Shown: positions 11,055-23,252 of the stretch, one piece after another
Layout: each line of letters opens with the position of its first letter
How positions within the stretch are numbered: the first letter of the stretch is position 1
Made by a program: the position numbers and the translations under genes
Notes under the pieces: model-generated
What the model was told of the DNA's origin: nothing
Database searches by the model: none
The model's input: the letters and a program-made list of their open reading frames with translations, nothing else
Assembly: GCA_020055645.1 (NCBI GenBank)
Contig: CM034546.1
Span: 83,452,001-83,516,000 of the forward strand
Source: Tomocerus qinae
Taxonomy: Eukaryota > Arthropoda > Collembola > Entomobryomorpha > Tomoceridae
Direction: 5' to 3'
Length of the DNA stretch: 64,000 bases

Positions 11055-11410
11055 GGGGCGCCAAAAAGAAAAAGGAAGGAAAAAAGAAGAAAAAGGAGAG
11101 AGGAAAAAAAAGAAGAAAGAGAGAAGGAAGAAAATAGATGAAAAATAGAGGAAAATAAATGAAAAATAGAGGAAAAATGAGAAAAAAAGAAGAAAAAGCG
11201 AGGGAAAATATCAGAAAGGAAGAAATTATGAATTAAGACAAGAAAAGGGGCTAAAGGGGGGATAAAAAATATCAGAAATAAGGGAATACAGAGGGGAAAA
11301 TGTCAGAAAGGAGAGAATAGATAGGTAGAGAGGAGTGGAAAGGGAAGAGGTAGATAGAATTTCAAGAAAAACTACAAAAAAAAGAAAAAATAGAACATTG
11401 GTGAGAAACA
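11055..11410. repeat. Purine-rich (GA) low-complexity tract
   Basis: About 350 bp of almost only A and G on the + strand, with loose repeats such as GAAAATATCAGAAAGGA. No frame of interest; the one long minus-strand frame is a compositional artefact. Confidence 0.85.
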
Positions 11411-12430
11411 AAGAAGTAGGCCATATCCTAAAAATAACACGAATGATATTTATATAACACGGAAAATGATATTATTTAAACTTTTATTCAAAAAAGCAAC
11501 CAACAATTAAATCTGTTGCAATCTCCAAAAAAATGGGTGCCGGTTCCGAGTTTCTTGTTCTGCCTCGGTCCCATTCTTTGTATTAAAAGATTTTAAAATT
11601 GCAAAAAACTCATATATGTGTTTTTAACTTTGAAATGGTGATATCTTCAATACAAAGATGGAAAATGTCAAATTTTCGACAGGATTTCTCTTTAAAAAGT
11701 TCCTGTGAATTTTTTGGGTATTTACAACACTTATTCGTAGGTCCAGTAAGTACAGATCAATCAGATCCTTAGGGACTTTGCTAAAATGAAAAATTACATT
11801 GAATATGACAGTCAAAAAACGGCCTGTTGTGTCATAGCTACGCGTATGTATCCCTCTTAACTTAACAATACGCGTGCGCGCAGGTGCGCAACAAAAAAAC
11901 TATTTGCGCGCGGAAAAAATAAGGCCGCCCCGACATAACACGAAATCCCTACAGGTAAATAGGGGGTTGAGAGGGTCTAGAAACTGCCCCACCGGATTGA
12001 GCGGTTCCAGATTTTGGTCAAATTTTTAATATTTTTTTGAAATTTTTATATATTATATCATAACACTACCAAACCAAATGATTAATTAGAGGCTATAAAT
12101 TATTCCGCGCCAAAAATTTCATTTTTAACAATCTTTGTAATCCATTTATTTACGATAACATCATAAATTATATCATCATTATAATTATTACATGACAATT
12201 AAATTTTAAGGTCATTTTCCTATACTCCTGTGCCCCCTTTTCAAAAAAATTTCAGGAAGGAATCATGATCAGGTTACTGAGGAAATTGAAGGTTTTTGCA
12301 GCCCTGCTAAACACGTTATGAATATTTAAATTCGATTAAATTCCTGGATACGTGCCTGTTCGCAACAATATCTAATGCGCATGATTATGCTAGATGGCTG
12401 CTTTTAAAAGTAAGTCACACGTGCTGGGGA

Positions 12431-12723
12431 AACCTGCGGACAATGTAAACTAAAATGAAAACTGGGATTTTGGGTCAATTTTTTGATGGCAGCTTACGTC
12501 ACCAGTTAGGGGGTCGGGGTTTTACCACGTATTTTGATAGGCATTTTCAGTGTCCTCAAAACTAAGTCAAAATATCTATGACAACAAATTTGGATGGACC
12601 GTGAGTTCCGGCCCACCGTCCCACTAGATACATGTTGACAGTGACGTCAGCTGCCGTCATTTTTGAAATACATGTAAAAGTATACTCTTTTGTCCGAACC
12701 TTTATCCTATATACCTCTATTAT
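12431..12723. repeat. Dispersed repeat, copy 1 (second copy at 58954)
   Basis: About 290 bp match 58954-59239 in the same orientation, including AACTGGGATTTTGGGTCAAT-like sequence, GATAGGCATTTTCAGTGTCC and GATACATGTTGACAGTGACG. Small indels separate the copies. No terminal inverted repeats are obvious, so it may be a fragment of a larger element. Confidence 0.85.
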
Positions 12724-13480
12724 GGTGCTGGGGGCTATTAGTTAACCTATATACAATGTTATAATAATTATAATGTATATTATAATGTTAATGATAATGT
12801 ATCTATCACATTACAATGTTAATGTGATACATGCATTAATTCAATATCTCATAAAGTAATAGCAATTTCGTAATGAAATTCCATACTTCAGCTCACGAAA
12901 AAATAGCAGCTGAAAGGTCCTTTTTTTCTAGACCCGAAAGTCAAAGCAAAATGTAGCCGAAGGTTGGGGGACATAACATAGTTTCCAGTTTTCAAGGAGT
13001 AGGACTTCGTTAACATAACCATATACGTCACCTGTTAAATATATAACGGGAAACAGACAAAACAACCGAATGAAAAAATTAGAATATTCTGTTTTTTTCA
13101 TGTCAGTTACCCGCTATATATTACACAGGTGACTTAAATGGTTAACCACATGTCCTATTACTTAAAAAATGGCTAAAATGGCCAAAAATAGAAACTGAGA
13201 AAGTTATCCTTGTTTTAGCGCAAAGTTAAAACATTATGCTTTTTGGCCATTTCCACCACTAGCCATTTTACGCGGCCCGCTGGTCAAAATAATTTTTAGC
13301 CGGCATAATGGAGGCTGTGTGATGTAGAAGTCTTACTTTCTATTTTATTTTCGTTGACAAAATTAAATATTTTTAAAATACAAAATAGCCGAATCCTTAG
13401 TTAGAAGGTAGCCGACACCTTGACTTGATCATTACGTTAGTAATGACTTGTTGACTAAGTCATTACGGAAACCCTCCATT

Positions 13481-13715
13481 CACACAAAACACGCATCGTG
13501 TAGCCTAATGTATTAAATCGGCCACCAGTCGTATCTTGATTTTTATAATGCTTGAGCGGGTCCATTGCATGTTAAAAATTCTTATAGGTTAATTTCGTAC
13601 CATTTAACCATTAAGATTTTACACCATAGAATAGACCCGCGCAAGCATTATAAAAATCAAGATACGACTGGTGGAAGATTTAATACATTAGGCTATACGA
13701 TGCGTGTTTTGTGTG
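13481..13715. mobile_element. Foldback element with 8-bp target duplication
   Basis: Inverted arms start CACACAAAACACGCATCG and run about 85 bp, including CCAGTCGTATCTTGATTTTT. The exact 8-bp direct repeat CCTCCATT flanks it at 13473-13480 and 13716-13723. It is 235 bp, non-coding and intronic. Confidence 0.9.
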
Positions 13716-14660
13716 CCTCCATTGCAATGGGAATATAATTGAGTTCTTCCGAGCAAAAAGGGCGGTTGGATTTTCTCAAAACATAAACATCCTTAGCAAC
13801 CTAAATAGTATTGTCACGGGTGTGTGTAAAAATTACGTATGCACGTAAATTACGTAGTTAAATAAAAATTTCGAAATCTGATTTCGTAATGTTATCGCCA
13901 ATCAGAATCGTGGCCTGAAAAAACATTAAGCTGAGGAACCAGAGAAAACGAAATTTAATTTTAAATTTTTTGTTTTTGGAGATTCAATTTTCGATTCTGA
14001 GAGGGCATGTTGGGGCCTACTAGTTTACTGGAACACAGTATCTTAAAACCTTTTTAAAAATGAAGTTCATTCGTACTCCCCGAAGGCCGACTTCTTGATG
14101 ACGTCTAAAGCTAAAAACTATTCTGTTTAATTAGCCGAATTTCAAAATTAATTTTAAAAAATTAAACTAAACAATTTCTAGTTTAATAGGCTTTATTCAT
14201 TTAAAATTCAAAATTTTTTACTTTAAGTTTTAAGATGAGATTTTAAAAATTACTTCAAGTTTTAAAATTAAAATTTTTAAGTTAATAGCAAACTTTAAGA
14301 TTTGGAAAAAATAACGGAATTTGATAAAGTACGTATGTTTTAAGCAATATATGATTCGCAAACAGCATTGATAATTTGGTTCCAATAGAGGTGTGGCGAT
14401 TAAATTTCTAAGCTTCTCCGTATTATACAGTTTAATAATATTTGAATTTAGTTTTAAATCAGATCGTAGGTTTTAGTTAATTTGAATCTATCATTGGGCG
14501 TCGGTCCGATTATAACTTTCTCTTAAATTTATTGCTTTTTAGCACAACTTTTCCTTAAAACAATTTTTCGTCATACAGGCCAAATTGTGAAAAGGTTGTA
14601 ATCAGCCTGAAAATAATGGTAATGGTAACCAAAACACAAATATCATAAACATTTGTAATT

Positions 14661-15078
14661 GTTAGTTACGTGGGACGTCCATGGGCAACAGCAAATTATT
14701 CTGACTATCATATTGCCTCTTAACTCTTTTAGCAGAGAAAAAATCCACTCAAAAACCAATAGACCTACAAAAAAGTTTAAAGAGGGAAAAAGATACTCCT
14801 TACAGCAATCGGCTCAGAAAAAATATTTCAAACATATTAGTTCAATCAGGAGAAATAAACGTTTTCGTACGGAATTTGGCATTTAATCGCAACTAAATAA
14901 AAAAGTTTAAAATATTCTTCGGAGCCGAATGATGTGGGCTATGGAGCATCTTTTTCCCTATTTAAACTTTTTTGTAGGTCTCTGGGTTTTTGAGTTGATT
15001 CTTTTTCTGCAACAAAAGTTAATAGGCAATATGATATTCAGAATAATTTGTCTGTTGCCCATGGACGTTTCCCTTAAC
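14661..15078. mobile_element. Foldback element of the GACTATCATATTGCC family
   Basis: Inverted arms 14661-14800 and 14940-15078 share CCATGGGCAACAG, GAATATCATATTGCC-like, CTCAAAAACC and CCTACAAAAAAGTTTAAA. The open frames on both strands here are by-products of the hairpin. Confidence 0.8.
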
Positions 15079-15650
15079 ATGAAAGAGTTTTTAAAAATCT
15101 CAGTTATAAAATAATAGTTAAACAACAATGATAATTGCATGTCAAATATAAAACTCAAAAAGTCACATTTACAATGTACGTCTAACAACGAAAGATTCGA
15201 GATTGTCGAGATTCTAATCACTAAGCTCTAAAACGCCAAGAATTTTAAAATTTCACTTGTGTTGTAATATCATAACTTTGCCCTAATTTCGAAAAAAATG
15301 ATCTAGGTTGGGCTTTGGGGTTTAAGCCGTCCCACAATAAATCCAAGATTTTAATAAATGCGCTAAACAATTTCGGAAATAGTTAGTGACTTGTTTAGGA
15401 AAATGCCAGCTTAGCGGTAATGCCCCGGTTGGAGCACCGTGGAGTAAACCAATTTTTTGGCCGGTTGCAACTCTGATGACATTTTTGTCAATTTTTGTTT
15501 GCTTTAGGTTATGGTCATGTCTTGCTCGTTTCTGTATTCAACCGTAAACATAATCAAACAATATGTGAAACAAAGAACACATTATTTAGATTTATAGTTT
15601 TAAAACGTTTTTTGTCCCTAGAGTTGCAACGTTGATACCGGTTAAAATGT

Positions 15651-15938
15651 GGTTAACCAAAGTGTTAATTTGGACTTTTGCCTTCTCAAGTGAGGAAAAT
15701 CCGGAGTTTGTTCTGAAAAAGTCAATATATCCTACGGGACGTAAACCGCCTCTTCCACAGAGGGGAGTTGGGCCTCCATGTAAACTCAAGCACCTTGATA
15801 GTAGCAATCCCATTTATCTTGGAGGAGGTTGTTTACGTCCCGTAGGATTTGTCGATTTTTTCAGGACAACCGCCGAATTTTCCTCACTCCAGAAAGCAAA
15901 AGTCCAAATTAACAATAGTAAACACTTTGGGTTAACCC
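15651..15938. mobile_element. Foldback element
   Basis: Inverted arms share GGTTAACC(C)AAAGTGTT, AATTTGGACTTTTGC, GAGGAAAAT and CCTACGGGACGTAAAC. The loop spans about 15750-15830. Open frames across it are artefacts of the inverted arms. Confidence 0.8.
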
Positions 15939-16101
15939 AAAAGACTCGAGTCTCTCATCCCCCTCGAAACTCGGCTCCATAGATACACAAAATATATAAA
16001 TTTGTGGTTACATAATTTTTGCATCGACCCTAAAAAAATTTTCAGTTTATTTATTTGTTTTCTGAAAATCCAACCGCCATTTTTGCTCGGAAGAACTCAA
16101 T

Positions 16102-17000
16102 TAAATACCATAGTAAATTAAGGTCAGCGGACTCGATAGTAAACTTGCAGTATGTAAAATTGTGTCAGTCATAGTACGAATTCCTATGCCTTGATTCAAA
16201 AATGTGAGCCTGGTGAATGGCTTGGGTACGTTGTTAATGTTAACCCAAATGATTTTTCAATACAAAAGGCTAGACCGTAGTCAAAGTTTAAAATATTTTT
16301 GAAAAATTAATTTAATAATTAATTTTGATTATATAATCTGATTTACTTCGGCATAAAAAACCATTAAACCAAACCATTACAACAACCTACAGGCATTTTC
16401 TTGGCGATTTCCGATATCCGTCGTCGATATTTTACTATTGGATAACTTCATACAGGAAAAGTTATCAAGATTGGGAATGTTTGCTAACTCAAATATCGAG
16501 TTTCATAGAAAAAAGTTCATAACACTATGTAACTATTTTGAGGCCCGTTTTATTAAGTCTATTCAAGATGTTCACAACACGTGTGAATTATATTCACGAC
16601 TTATTATGAAAATAAGATAATGGTCTCAACGTAACCTTAAAAACATTTAATAAAAAACATTACTAGTTGGACTTTCGAAGTTTATAACCAATCATTTTAA
16701 AATTAAATTCAATTTTCTGACCCGTCATATAAAAAGTTGAAACTTTTGTGTTAAGTAAAAATTTAAAACTCCATTTAAATGCTAGCATTATTTTGTGCTG
16801 CTGTAAATTATAAATTCGAAATTATGATTTTTAGACCAAAGTGAAGCGACTCGGAATTACAATCATCAGAATAATTTTAATTTATGGATTAATAATGCAC
16901 TCTGTATAACATTCATATTTTTTCTGGATTCGATTAGAAATGATATCCTCAGGCTCAAAGTTCCTGCAGTATTAGCTAGTATGCAGTGTATTTGTGAATT
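16102..17000. other. Intronic DNA, nothing recognised
   Basis: AT-rich with one 60-codon frame at 16438-16620 of unknown meaning. No mobile-element ends were identified. Confidence 0.4.
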
Positions 17001-17240
17001 AGGTTGCCTCGTCAGGATGTTTGAAAAATGAAAATTCACTTTTTTCATTTGTGGATCTAAATTGGACGATTTAGATCCACAGCCAAATCAGTACTCAAAG
17101 CTAAAGTTGTATGTACCCAATGGCAACCAACCTTTGGGTCATAGCCATTAATATTTGGCTGTGGATCTAAATCGTCCAATTTAGATCCACAAATGAAAAA
17201 AGTGAATTTTCATTTTTCAACCATCCTGAAGAGGCAACCT
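17001..17240. mobile_element. Foldback element, GTGGATCTAAATT family
   Basis: Inverted arms of about 90 bp start AGGTTGCCTCGTCAGGATG and carry TGAAAATTCACTTTTTTCAT and GTGGATCTAAATTGGACGAT with complements. The loop is about 45 bp. A partial relative lies at 1395 and a family relative, with the same CACTTTT motif and AGGTTAG ends, at 22488-22680. Confidence 0.85.
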
Positions 17241-17911
17241 GATACTCAAATCACTGTTGTAACTACAGCAACTTTGCCTCAGGCTGTATTATGACTATTG
17301 TTAGTTGTCCGGTAGGGCCACGGAATATGTAATATATCGGGTAAAACCTGGCGAGTTCATTATGACTAATTACCTCATTTTGCTATGGTTTTCTCTAGCG
17401 CACTCATGCCACTCATGTGGACAATACAGTGGGAATTCGGGTTGATTTTCATGACATCCATAGCAATCGACTCGAAATCCTAAAGAAAATTCGCCAAAAA
17501 AGCGTGTGACAAAATCCAACTGTTTTGTTATATCGGTGAATGACGCCACGTTGTATGGGGGAAAAGGGAGGGGAGCCATGTCAAGTTGTCAACGTATTGG
17601 CTTTCATTATACAATGCCATTGTAAAGAATTTCCGTATCCTCTTTGTCAGGTGTCGGCTCCCTTCTTTCTTAGAATTCGCTAATATTTTTTTTATTTGGT
17701 ATTTAGAGTTGTTAGCAACATTAACAAGCCGATTTTAATACAACTTATAGTATGGTCATGCGTACCCTTTGCCCTCCTGTTTCTTCCTTTTCGTAATCTT
17801 TTAGTTCTAGGGACCGCTAATGAATTTAGCTTGCGCTTTGAAGCGGCCAATGTGCTTACCACCTGATCACTTTAAGTAAAATGTAAGGCACATAGTCAAT
17901 GCACAACGTCT

Positions 17912-18090
17912 TTAGTTTAGTTTAGTTTAGCTTTATTCATGTGTCAATATAGGTTCAATTGAATCAAAAGTAAACAAATCAGTAGGCACAGATAATACTG
18001 GTCACTGCTCTTACACCCAAGACACCCTCCATTTCACACACTAATAATATATAAGTATTATTTTTTTTAAATTACAATATAACAATTATC
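17912..18090 (-). mobile_element. Probable LINE 3' tail fragment
   Basis: On the minus strand the sequence reads ACACATGAATAAAGCTAAAC followed by (TAAAC)n, that is a poly(A) signal plus short tandem tail as seen in LINE 3' ends. The 17241-17911 stretch to its left holds nothing recognised. Confidence 0.45.
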
Positions 18091-18523
18091 TAATAGAAAT
18101 TATTATATTAATTCCTTTTAATAATACAAAAACTCATTTTCTCTTTCAGCCACCATTAGTTGTTTCACTTTATCAATCAGTTTATCAATCAGTCTAACCA
18201 TTGTAAGTACGTATTGTTAGTATTGAGATTATTTCAATACTACTACAATAAGATTACTGCGACTCTTCGAAAAGATTATGTTCTAGAAGACTCAGTTCTG
18301 GAATATGTTGGAAGTTGGGACTTGAGACAGCCCGGGACTAAATGGTCCCGCAGAATATTCCTGAAATAAACGCTTGATTCGTCACCTGTCTATAAATCGG
18401 TTGTCATAGTCGTGTGTACTCATCTTGGGTCCACCCTATTGAGTTTAATATTAATTCTATAATATAATCGTACAATTACCTGACTATCTATGTCTTGGTA
18501 GGAGAGCCTAGGAAATCTGTATA

Positions 18524-19635
18524 CAGGGTGGGCCTGAATGAACCGGAATTTTAACTTTAAATCTCAATAATTCTGGAATAGGTAACGTTATTGAGACTAA
18601 AATAGTAGCATCTGAAAGAACATGCGTTTTTTAGTCAGAATTAAAATTTTGAACACAATAGTAACACAAGAACCGACTAAAGACGGGCGCGAAAAAATTA
18701 AAAACAACAAATTCTTGTAAAATTTACATTTTGTAAAATTAAATTGCCACATTTCATGTTTGAAATGAATATGGCGAAATTGACGAAAGAGCCAAAAATG
18801 TAAGCAATAAAGAGGTAAAAAAAAGTTCAAATTGAGTTTCAGCAAAAGTTTAACTTTTTTCCCAAGTTTGACAAGTTTCCAAGTATTTCCCTTTGGATTT
18901 GGGCTGGCATTTGGTCAGGAGGCACCTTAGGGTCATCTTCAAGTTGAATCATAGTCTTCGACTTTCTAGCATATGTTCTATCCTTCATCAAACCCCATAC
19001 TGAAAACTCCATAGGGCTCAAATCAGGGGAACGCGGGGGCCATGAAATTGGACCAACTCTACCTACCTATCCACTTACCCAGGAAATGTTCATCCGCATC
19101 CATGCCCGGACATTCAGTCTGAAGTGGGAAGGATAGAAGGTCTTGCATTACCATAAAGTTTTCATAGTTTGGTAACGTTTAAAATGGTGGCCAGATTTTG
19201 TTGTTTAACATGAGAAAGTTTAACAAAAGAAAAACGGTCCTAAGATGCCTCCTGACCAATGCCAGCCCACACACAAAAGGAACGACTTGGGAACGTGTCA
19301 AACTTGGGAACTAAGTTAAACTTTTGCTGAAACTCAATTTGAACTTTTTTTTACCTCTTTATTCCTTACACTTTCCGCTCTTCAATTTCGCCGTATTCGT
19401 TTCAAACATGAAATGTGATAATTTAATTTTACAAAACTTTTACAAGATTTTGTTGTTTTTAATTTTTTCGCGCCCGTCTTTAGTCGGTTCTTGTGTTACA
19501 ATTGTGTTCAAAATTTTAATTCTGACTAAAAACGCATGCTCTTTCAGATGCTACTATTTTAGTCTCAATAAAGTTACCTGTTTCAGAATTATTGAGAGTT
19601 AAAGTTAAAATTCCGGTTCATTCAGGCCCACTACG
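18524..19635 (-). mobile_element. Tc1/mariner element with long inverted arms
   Basis: Ends CAGGGTGGGCCTGAATGAAC and, at 19635, its diverged complement, with TA on both sides (18522-18523 and 19636-19637), the Tc1/mariner target duplication. The inverted arms reach about 370 bp each and include CGCGCCCGTCTTTAGTCGGT. The centre (about 18840-19270) carries the 3' end of a transposase gene. The structure looks like an element that became a foldback by inverted duplication of its end around a coding remnant. Confidence 0.85.
18839..19100 (-). pseudogene. Tc1/mariner-like transposase, C-terminal fragment
   Basis: Minus-strand frames give ADEHFLGKWIGR, then, after a frame break, PISWPPRSPDLSPMEFSVWG and LMKDRTYARKS. 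The WPPRSPDLSPxxFxxWG motif with its upstream WIGR is diagnostic of the last catalytic block (third acidic residue in SPDLSP) of mariner-like transposases common in insects. Only the C-terminal third is present and there is a stop just after WIGR, so it is inactive. It lies between the long arms of the element at 18524-19635. Confidence 0.82.
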
Positions 19636-20166
19636 TAACGTAAAACCCCCTCCCCCAAGTGCAGCGCAAGTGCTAGCTGTAACTCTTTTGGACATCGCCT
19701 CCTCCCATTCAATAAACGTAATATATGCACGTTCTTTGAAAGCACAAAAGCAAAATGCGCATGCCCCCTTCCTCTAAACCAACGAAAGGAGTTGTTTCAT
19801 ATTATTATAACATCAGAAGAATAATACAACTTCACAAAGATGATTATTGGTGATTGAATGGAAATAATTTGCTAAAGAAGACAATTCGTTTTCCAAAATC
19901 CCGGAATCATATTTTCTGATTTTAAAGGGGAACATTCTCGGGTGTTTATTAAAAATAGAGTCTTTTATTATTCCCTGTATTGGACACTACGAAATACAGT
20001 TATTAATTTGGTTTATGAACTTTTACATTTGACCCGGCCGGAATTGTTTTTATTACTGTGATGGGTGGCCTGCTTAATTTCTCTTGAGTGCCAAGTTCGC
20101 CCCTTAGCTGCGTTCACTAGTTGCATATAATATGATATGCAATATTATGTGGATTTTTGATTGCAG
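19636..20166. other. End of V-ATPase intron, nothing recognised
   Basis: Holds the last 530 bp of the 9.5-kb intron. No repeat ends were identified. The acceptor is TTTTTGATTGCAG|ATAC at 20166/20167. Confidence 0.5.
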
Positions 20167-20446
20167 ATACACTCCTTACGATCGCTTCTGTCCGTTCTAC
20201 AAGTCTGTAGCGATGCTGAGAAATATGATTGGGTTCTACGAAATGGCTCGTCATGCGGTGGAGTCGACTGCGCAGTCAGACAATAAAGTTACTTGGGGCA
20301 CGATAAGAGAATCCATGGGTCCTATTCTGTACCAACTCAGCTCCATGAAGTTCAAGGACCCTGCTGAAGGGGAAGCCAAACTGAAAGCTGAATTCGACCA
20401 ACTCCACGAAGACATGCAGCAGGCTTTCCGCAGTATCGAAGAGTAG
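20167..20446 (+). CDS. ATP6V1A: V-type ATPase catalytic subunit A, terminal coding exon
   Basis: Encodes [20 protein letters not shown], then [20 protein letters not shown], then [20 protein letters not shown] and the conserved C-terminus [11 protein letters not shown] before TAG at 20444-20446. This is the helical C-terminal domain of subunit A. The first A completes the glycine codon begun at 10707. Termini and length fit the family; no disabling change is seen. A longer + strand frame starting at 20132 only adds intron sequence. Confidence 0.97.
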
Positions 20447-20632
20447 GAAATCCTCAAAGAAGTCAACTAACTCCTCTCGCTCGGTCGGCATTAGTACTGC
20501 ACCCAGCAATTAGTCCAAAGTAGATAGATCTATATAATTATTATGTACTGAATGTTGAATGCGAATATGTATAGCAAAGTGCAACTTTCAAATTCAAAGA
20601 TATTATTGTCAAGTTTTCCGTGTTTTTCGTTA

Positions 20633-20638
20633 AATAAA
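20633..20638 (+). promoter_or_regulatory. Poly(A) signal AATAAA of the V-ATPase subunit A gene
   Basis: The first AATAAA after the stop codon, 187 bp downstream, giving a short 3' UTR. A second AATAAA at 20852-20857 could be an alternative. Confidence 0.6.
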
Positions 20639-20659
20639 TGATGTGCTGCTCCGGTTTGG

Positions 20660-21510
20660 TTTACCCAGGTACCAACTCAGCCTAACTTAATGATTCCAAT
20701 CTATCGTAAGCATTCCAAGGAATATTATTTTCCAAAAATGTTACTCTGTTTTTCAAATAGGTAATAATAAATGCATGTTATGTCGTACTTGTTGTTCAAT
20801 TTTGTGATGATTATACTAGATTATAGATGAATAATAGAAAACGAGGCATGAAATAAAACTGTTTAGTCCGAAAAGTGTCAATGGAGTTGGAAAATTTTTC
20901 TCATCTCAAAGTACTTATTTATTTTAAACTCAGCTAAGTACCTCAGATTTGGAAATCTCTGGTGACAAATGATCAAAATACATGTAAAAACTGCTTTACA
21001 ACTCTTGGAATTCTGTCTAAAGTTCTTAACCGATTTTCTTGTGTGGTACATTTTTGGAATCCTGAATATAATGTCGACCATTCCAATGCACAAAGTGGGA
21101 CATGCACGTAAATAATTCCTTATGTGTACCCTTGGAAGTTTGTATGTTTGTATCAAGAGATTTTCATGCCACTGCATTACTATAATTTCAAAACGTTTAG
21201 GTATCAAAATTTGATTTGGTTTCGAAAGATGCAAAATTTTGCGCACATTAGATTCCATTGTTTTGTCCAGATAACTCAGAATTGACTGACACAATACGCA
21301 ACTATAAAAAATAATTGTATACCTACGATACCTTAAATTTCATAATTAATTATACAAGCATATTTTACATGTAATTATTTTTATAGCCACACTATGAGAC
21401 CACTTTCACTGCTGTGTCAAATGATGATAAAAACAGAAGCATCGTATTATGTATTAAGGTGGGGGTATTCCTAGTTACAGCTAGTTACACTGACTATCAA
21501 ATTGGCCCTT
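20660..21510. other. Intergenic DNA with one unassigned minus-strand ORF
   Basis: Immediately downstream of the V-ATPase gene. A 138-codon open frame lies at 20878-21294 on the minus strand; it has no recognised domain, no splice context and a hydrophobic, Ile/Cys-rich composition like translated AT-rich noise. I do not call it a gene. Confidence 0.3.
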
Positions 21511-21858
21511 AACTTTTTTTTTAGCAAAGTCCCTAAGGATCTGAGACGACTGGTCATACACAGATACACACATATAGTAAATTTGAAAAAGATACATCGA
21601 AACTTTCTTCATCGTTTCCTTATTGAAAATTTGACAGTTTCGACATCTTTCTAAGATACTGCAGTTTGAAAATTGAAACTTGGTTTTTTGGTCAAAATGT
21701 TAAGTTAAAAACTGCGATATCTTAGACAACAAAGTTGAAAGTGTGAAGTTTTCAATAAGGAAACGATGAAGAAAGTATCGATGCATCTTTTTCAAATTTA
21801 CTATATGTGTCTAGGACCAGTCGTCCAAGATCCTTAGGGACTTTGCGAAAAAAAGTCG
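21511..21858. mobile_element. Foldback element, AGATCCTTAGGGACTTTGC family
   Basis: Inverted arms (about 21511-21655 and 21710-21858) contain GCAAAGTCCCTAAGGATC, ATAGTAAATTTGAAAAAGAT and CGTTTCCTTATTGAAAA with complements. Related motifs occur near 11770, 48600 and 51725, so this is a dispersed family. Confidence 0.85.
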
Positions 21859-22487
21859 AAATTTTTGTATTGCCCATGACCAACTTGGTAGTCAAGTAGC
21901 TTAGTAAATTGTCTGATCTGTCAACTAAATATCCTTGGCTGGATAGGCGCTAAAATATAAATCTTTCAAAACATTTTTGTGTGTTTGTGTTTTGGTACAT
22001 CATTGAATAAAATTGTATCACATAACTAGTTGATTAATCACGTAAATAAGAAGAGATCTTATTTACGTTGATACTTCCAGCAACCGCGCGGAGAAAATTT
22101 TGAAAAAAGTGACCACTTGGCTCTTAATGTATCACGTGCTAACAAGTACCGCTCACTTGAAGCTGGGCTCCTTCACTATCACATAACGTAATAGGACAAC
22201 TATTTTCACTATTTTAAGGAAAATTCATTCAAAACTAGAAACAAATAGATAAATTACCTAAATTGGCTCTACAAATTCTCCAGCCGTTACTCACAGGCAA
22301 TTTAATTTACTTATTTAAGGAAATCAGAACTATCTCTTCCATAGAAGTCATATCATTGATCATCTATATTATTCTAATTACATTTATTTTGTACCTTTTT
22401 AGGTGACAAAGAGTGTGATGAATTTAATTTCATAGTATTTGTGATTTGGTGACTAATGTGATATTGCAAGATTCCTCTAATGGTAAC
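21859..22487. other. Intergenic DNA, nothing recognised
   Basis: AT-rich, with no family motif. A short stretch, TATCACGTGCTAACAAG onward (near 22130), resembles TATCACG segments near 23150 and 25350, but too weakly to define a repeat. Confidence 0.35.
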
Positions 22488-22680
22488 AGGTTAGTCGAAG
22501 CGGTAGTTGGCAAGTTAAAAATTCACTTTTATCATATCTAAATTCCCCTGCCTGGAACACCATGGTAATAAGTCAGGTCCTATTATCCTATCCAAGCAGT
22601 GGAGGACAAATTATAGGATTTGTCCTCCAGAGGTGAAAAAAGTGAATTTTTAACTTGCCAACTCCCGCTTCGTCTAACCT
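22488..22680. mobile_element. Foldback element
   Basis: Inverted arms start AGGTTAGTCGAAGCGG and continue AGTTGGCAAGTTAAAAATTC and CACTTTT; an inner hairpin involves GGACAAAT/ATTTGTCC. It is 193 bp and non-coding. Confidence 0.8.
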
Positions 22681-23252
22681 CTTAAGGGGGTCTCTATAGA
22701 AACCTTGGTGATATTGAGTTTGAGTTTATTGACAATTGAACTAACAGGTTTAGAACTTTGTTCTCTCCCATCACAGTCATTCTAACATTATAATATTAAT
22801 AAAAAGTTTATATTATGATATGACTATGACTATATGACTGAATGCTAACAAGCAATAATTGAAAATAGTCAATCAAATCGGAAGACGGAACAGAACGGTG
22901 GTCTATATAGCCGAAGATGTTACGAATAGTCATAGTGTCACAGTCAAAATCGCAATTCTTATATTCCCACAGAAAAGTTCAATATCTTATGCATAGGACG
23001 GGCTTTGGATTCTGGTTTTTTGAATAGTATTCATAATTTTAAATAATATCCATAGAGATTTTGTTATTTACGAAAACATGAAATTTGATACTATTTTCCC
23101 TGACCGCCCACGTTAACCATTAAATGCGCAGCTATCCCAACGATCTGTATCACGTAGCTCCTCCATGTGTGGAGAGACTTCTCATTGGCTCAATTTTCGC
23201 ACATTTTTGGTGTTTTTGGTGTTACTCTATATGTTTCACCTGGCTAGTGGCC

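Larger units (their letters stand above)
10920..12306. mobile_element. hAT-like non-autonomous element
   Basis: The left end CAGGGCTGCAAAAA (10920) and right end TTTTTGCAGCCCTG (12306) are inverted, and both are followed inward by GTAACCTGAT or its complement. CAGGGCTG-type termini are typical of hAT. Flanks CCAAACAG and CTAAACAC match in 6 of 8 bases, a possible decayed target duplication. The interior has a purine-rich tract at 11055-11410 and a half copy of a hairpin family near 11740-11790, with no transposase. Confidence 0.6.
13738..16101. mobile_element. 2.4-kb element with 38-bp terminal inverted repeats, hosting two foldbacks
   Basis: The left end ATTGAGTTCTTCCGAGCAAA is repeated inverted at 16101, and the match continues inward through GGCGGTTGGATTTTC. 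The interior has no transposase, but contains complete hairpin elements at 14661-15078 and 15651-15938. Flanks are AT-rich (TATA before, TAAATA after), so a TA-type duplication is possible but not provable. Confidence 0.65.

Noticed and set aside
15592-15982. ORFs of 73 and 116 codons on opposite strands with similar peptides
   Set aside because: The similarity arises because both cross the inverted arms of one foldback element.
20878-21294. 138-codon minus-strand ORF downstream of the V-ATPase gene
   Set aside because: No domain, low-complexity AT-driven composition, and no supporting start or splice context; recorded only as part of the intergenic stretch.
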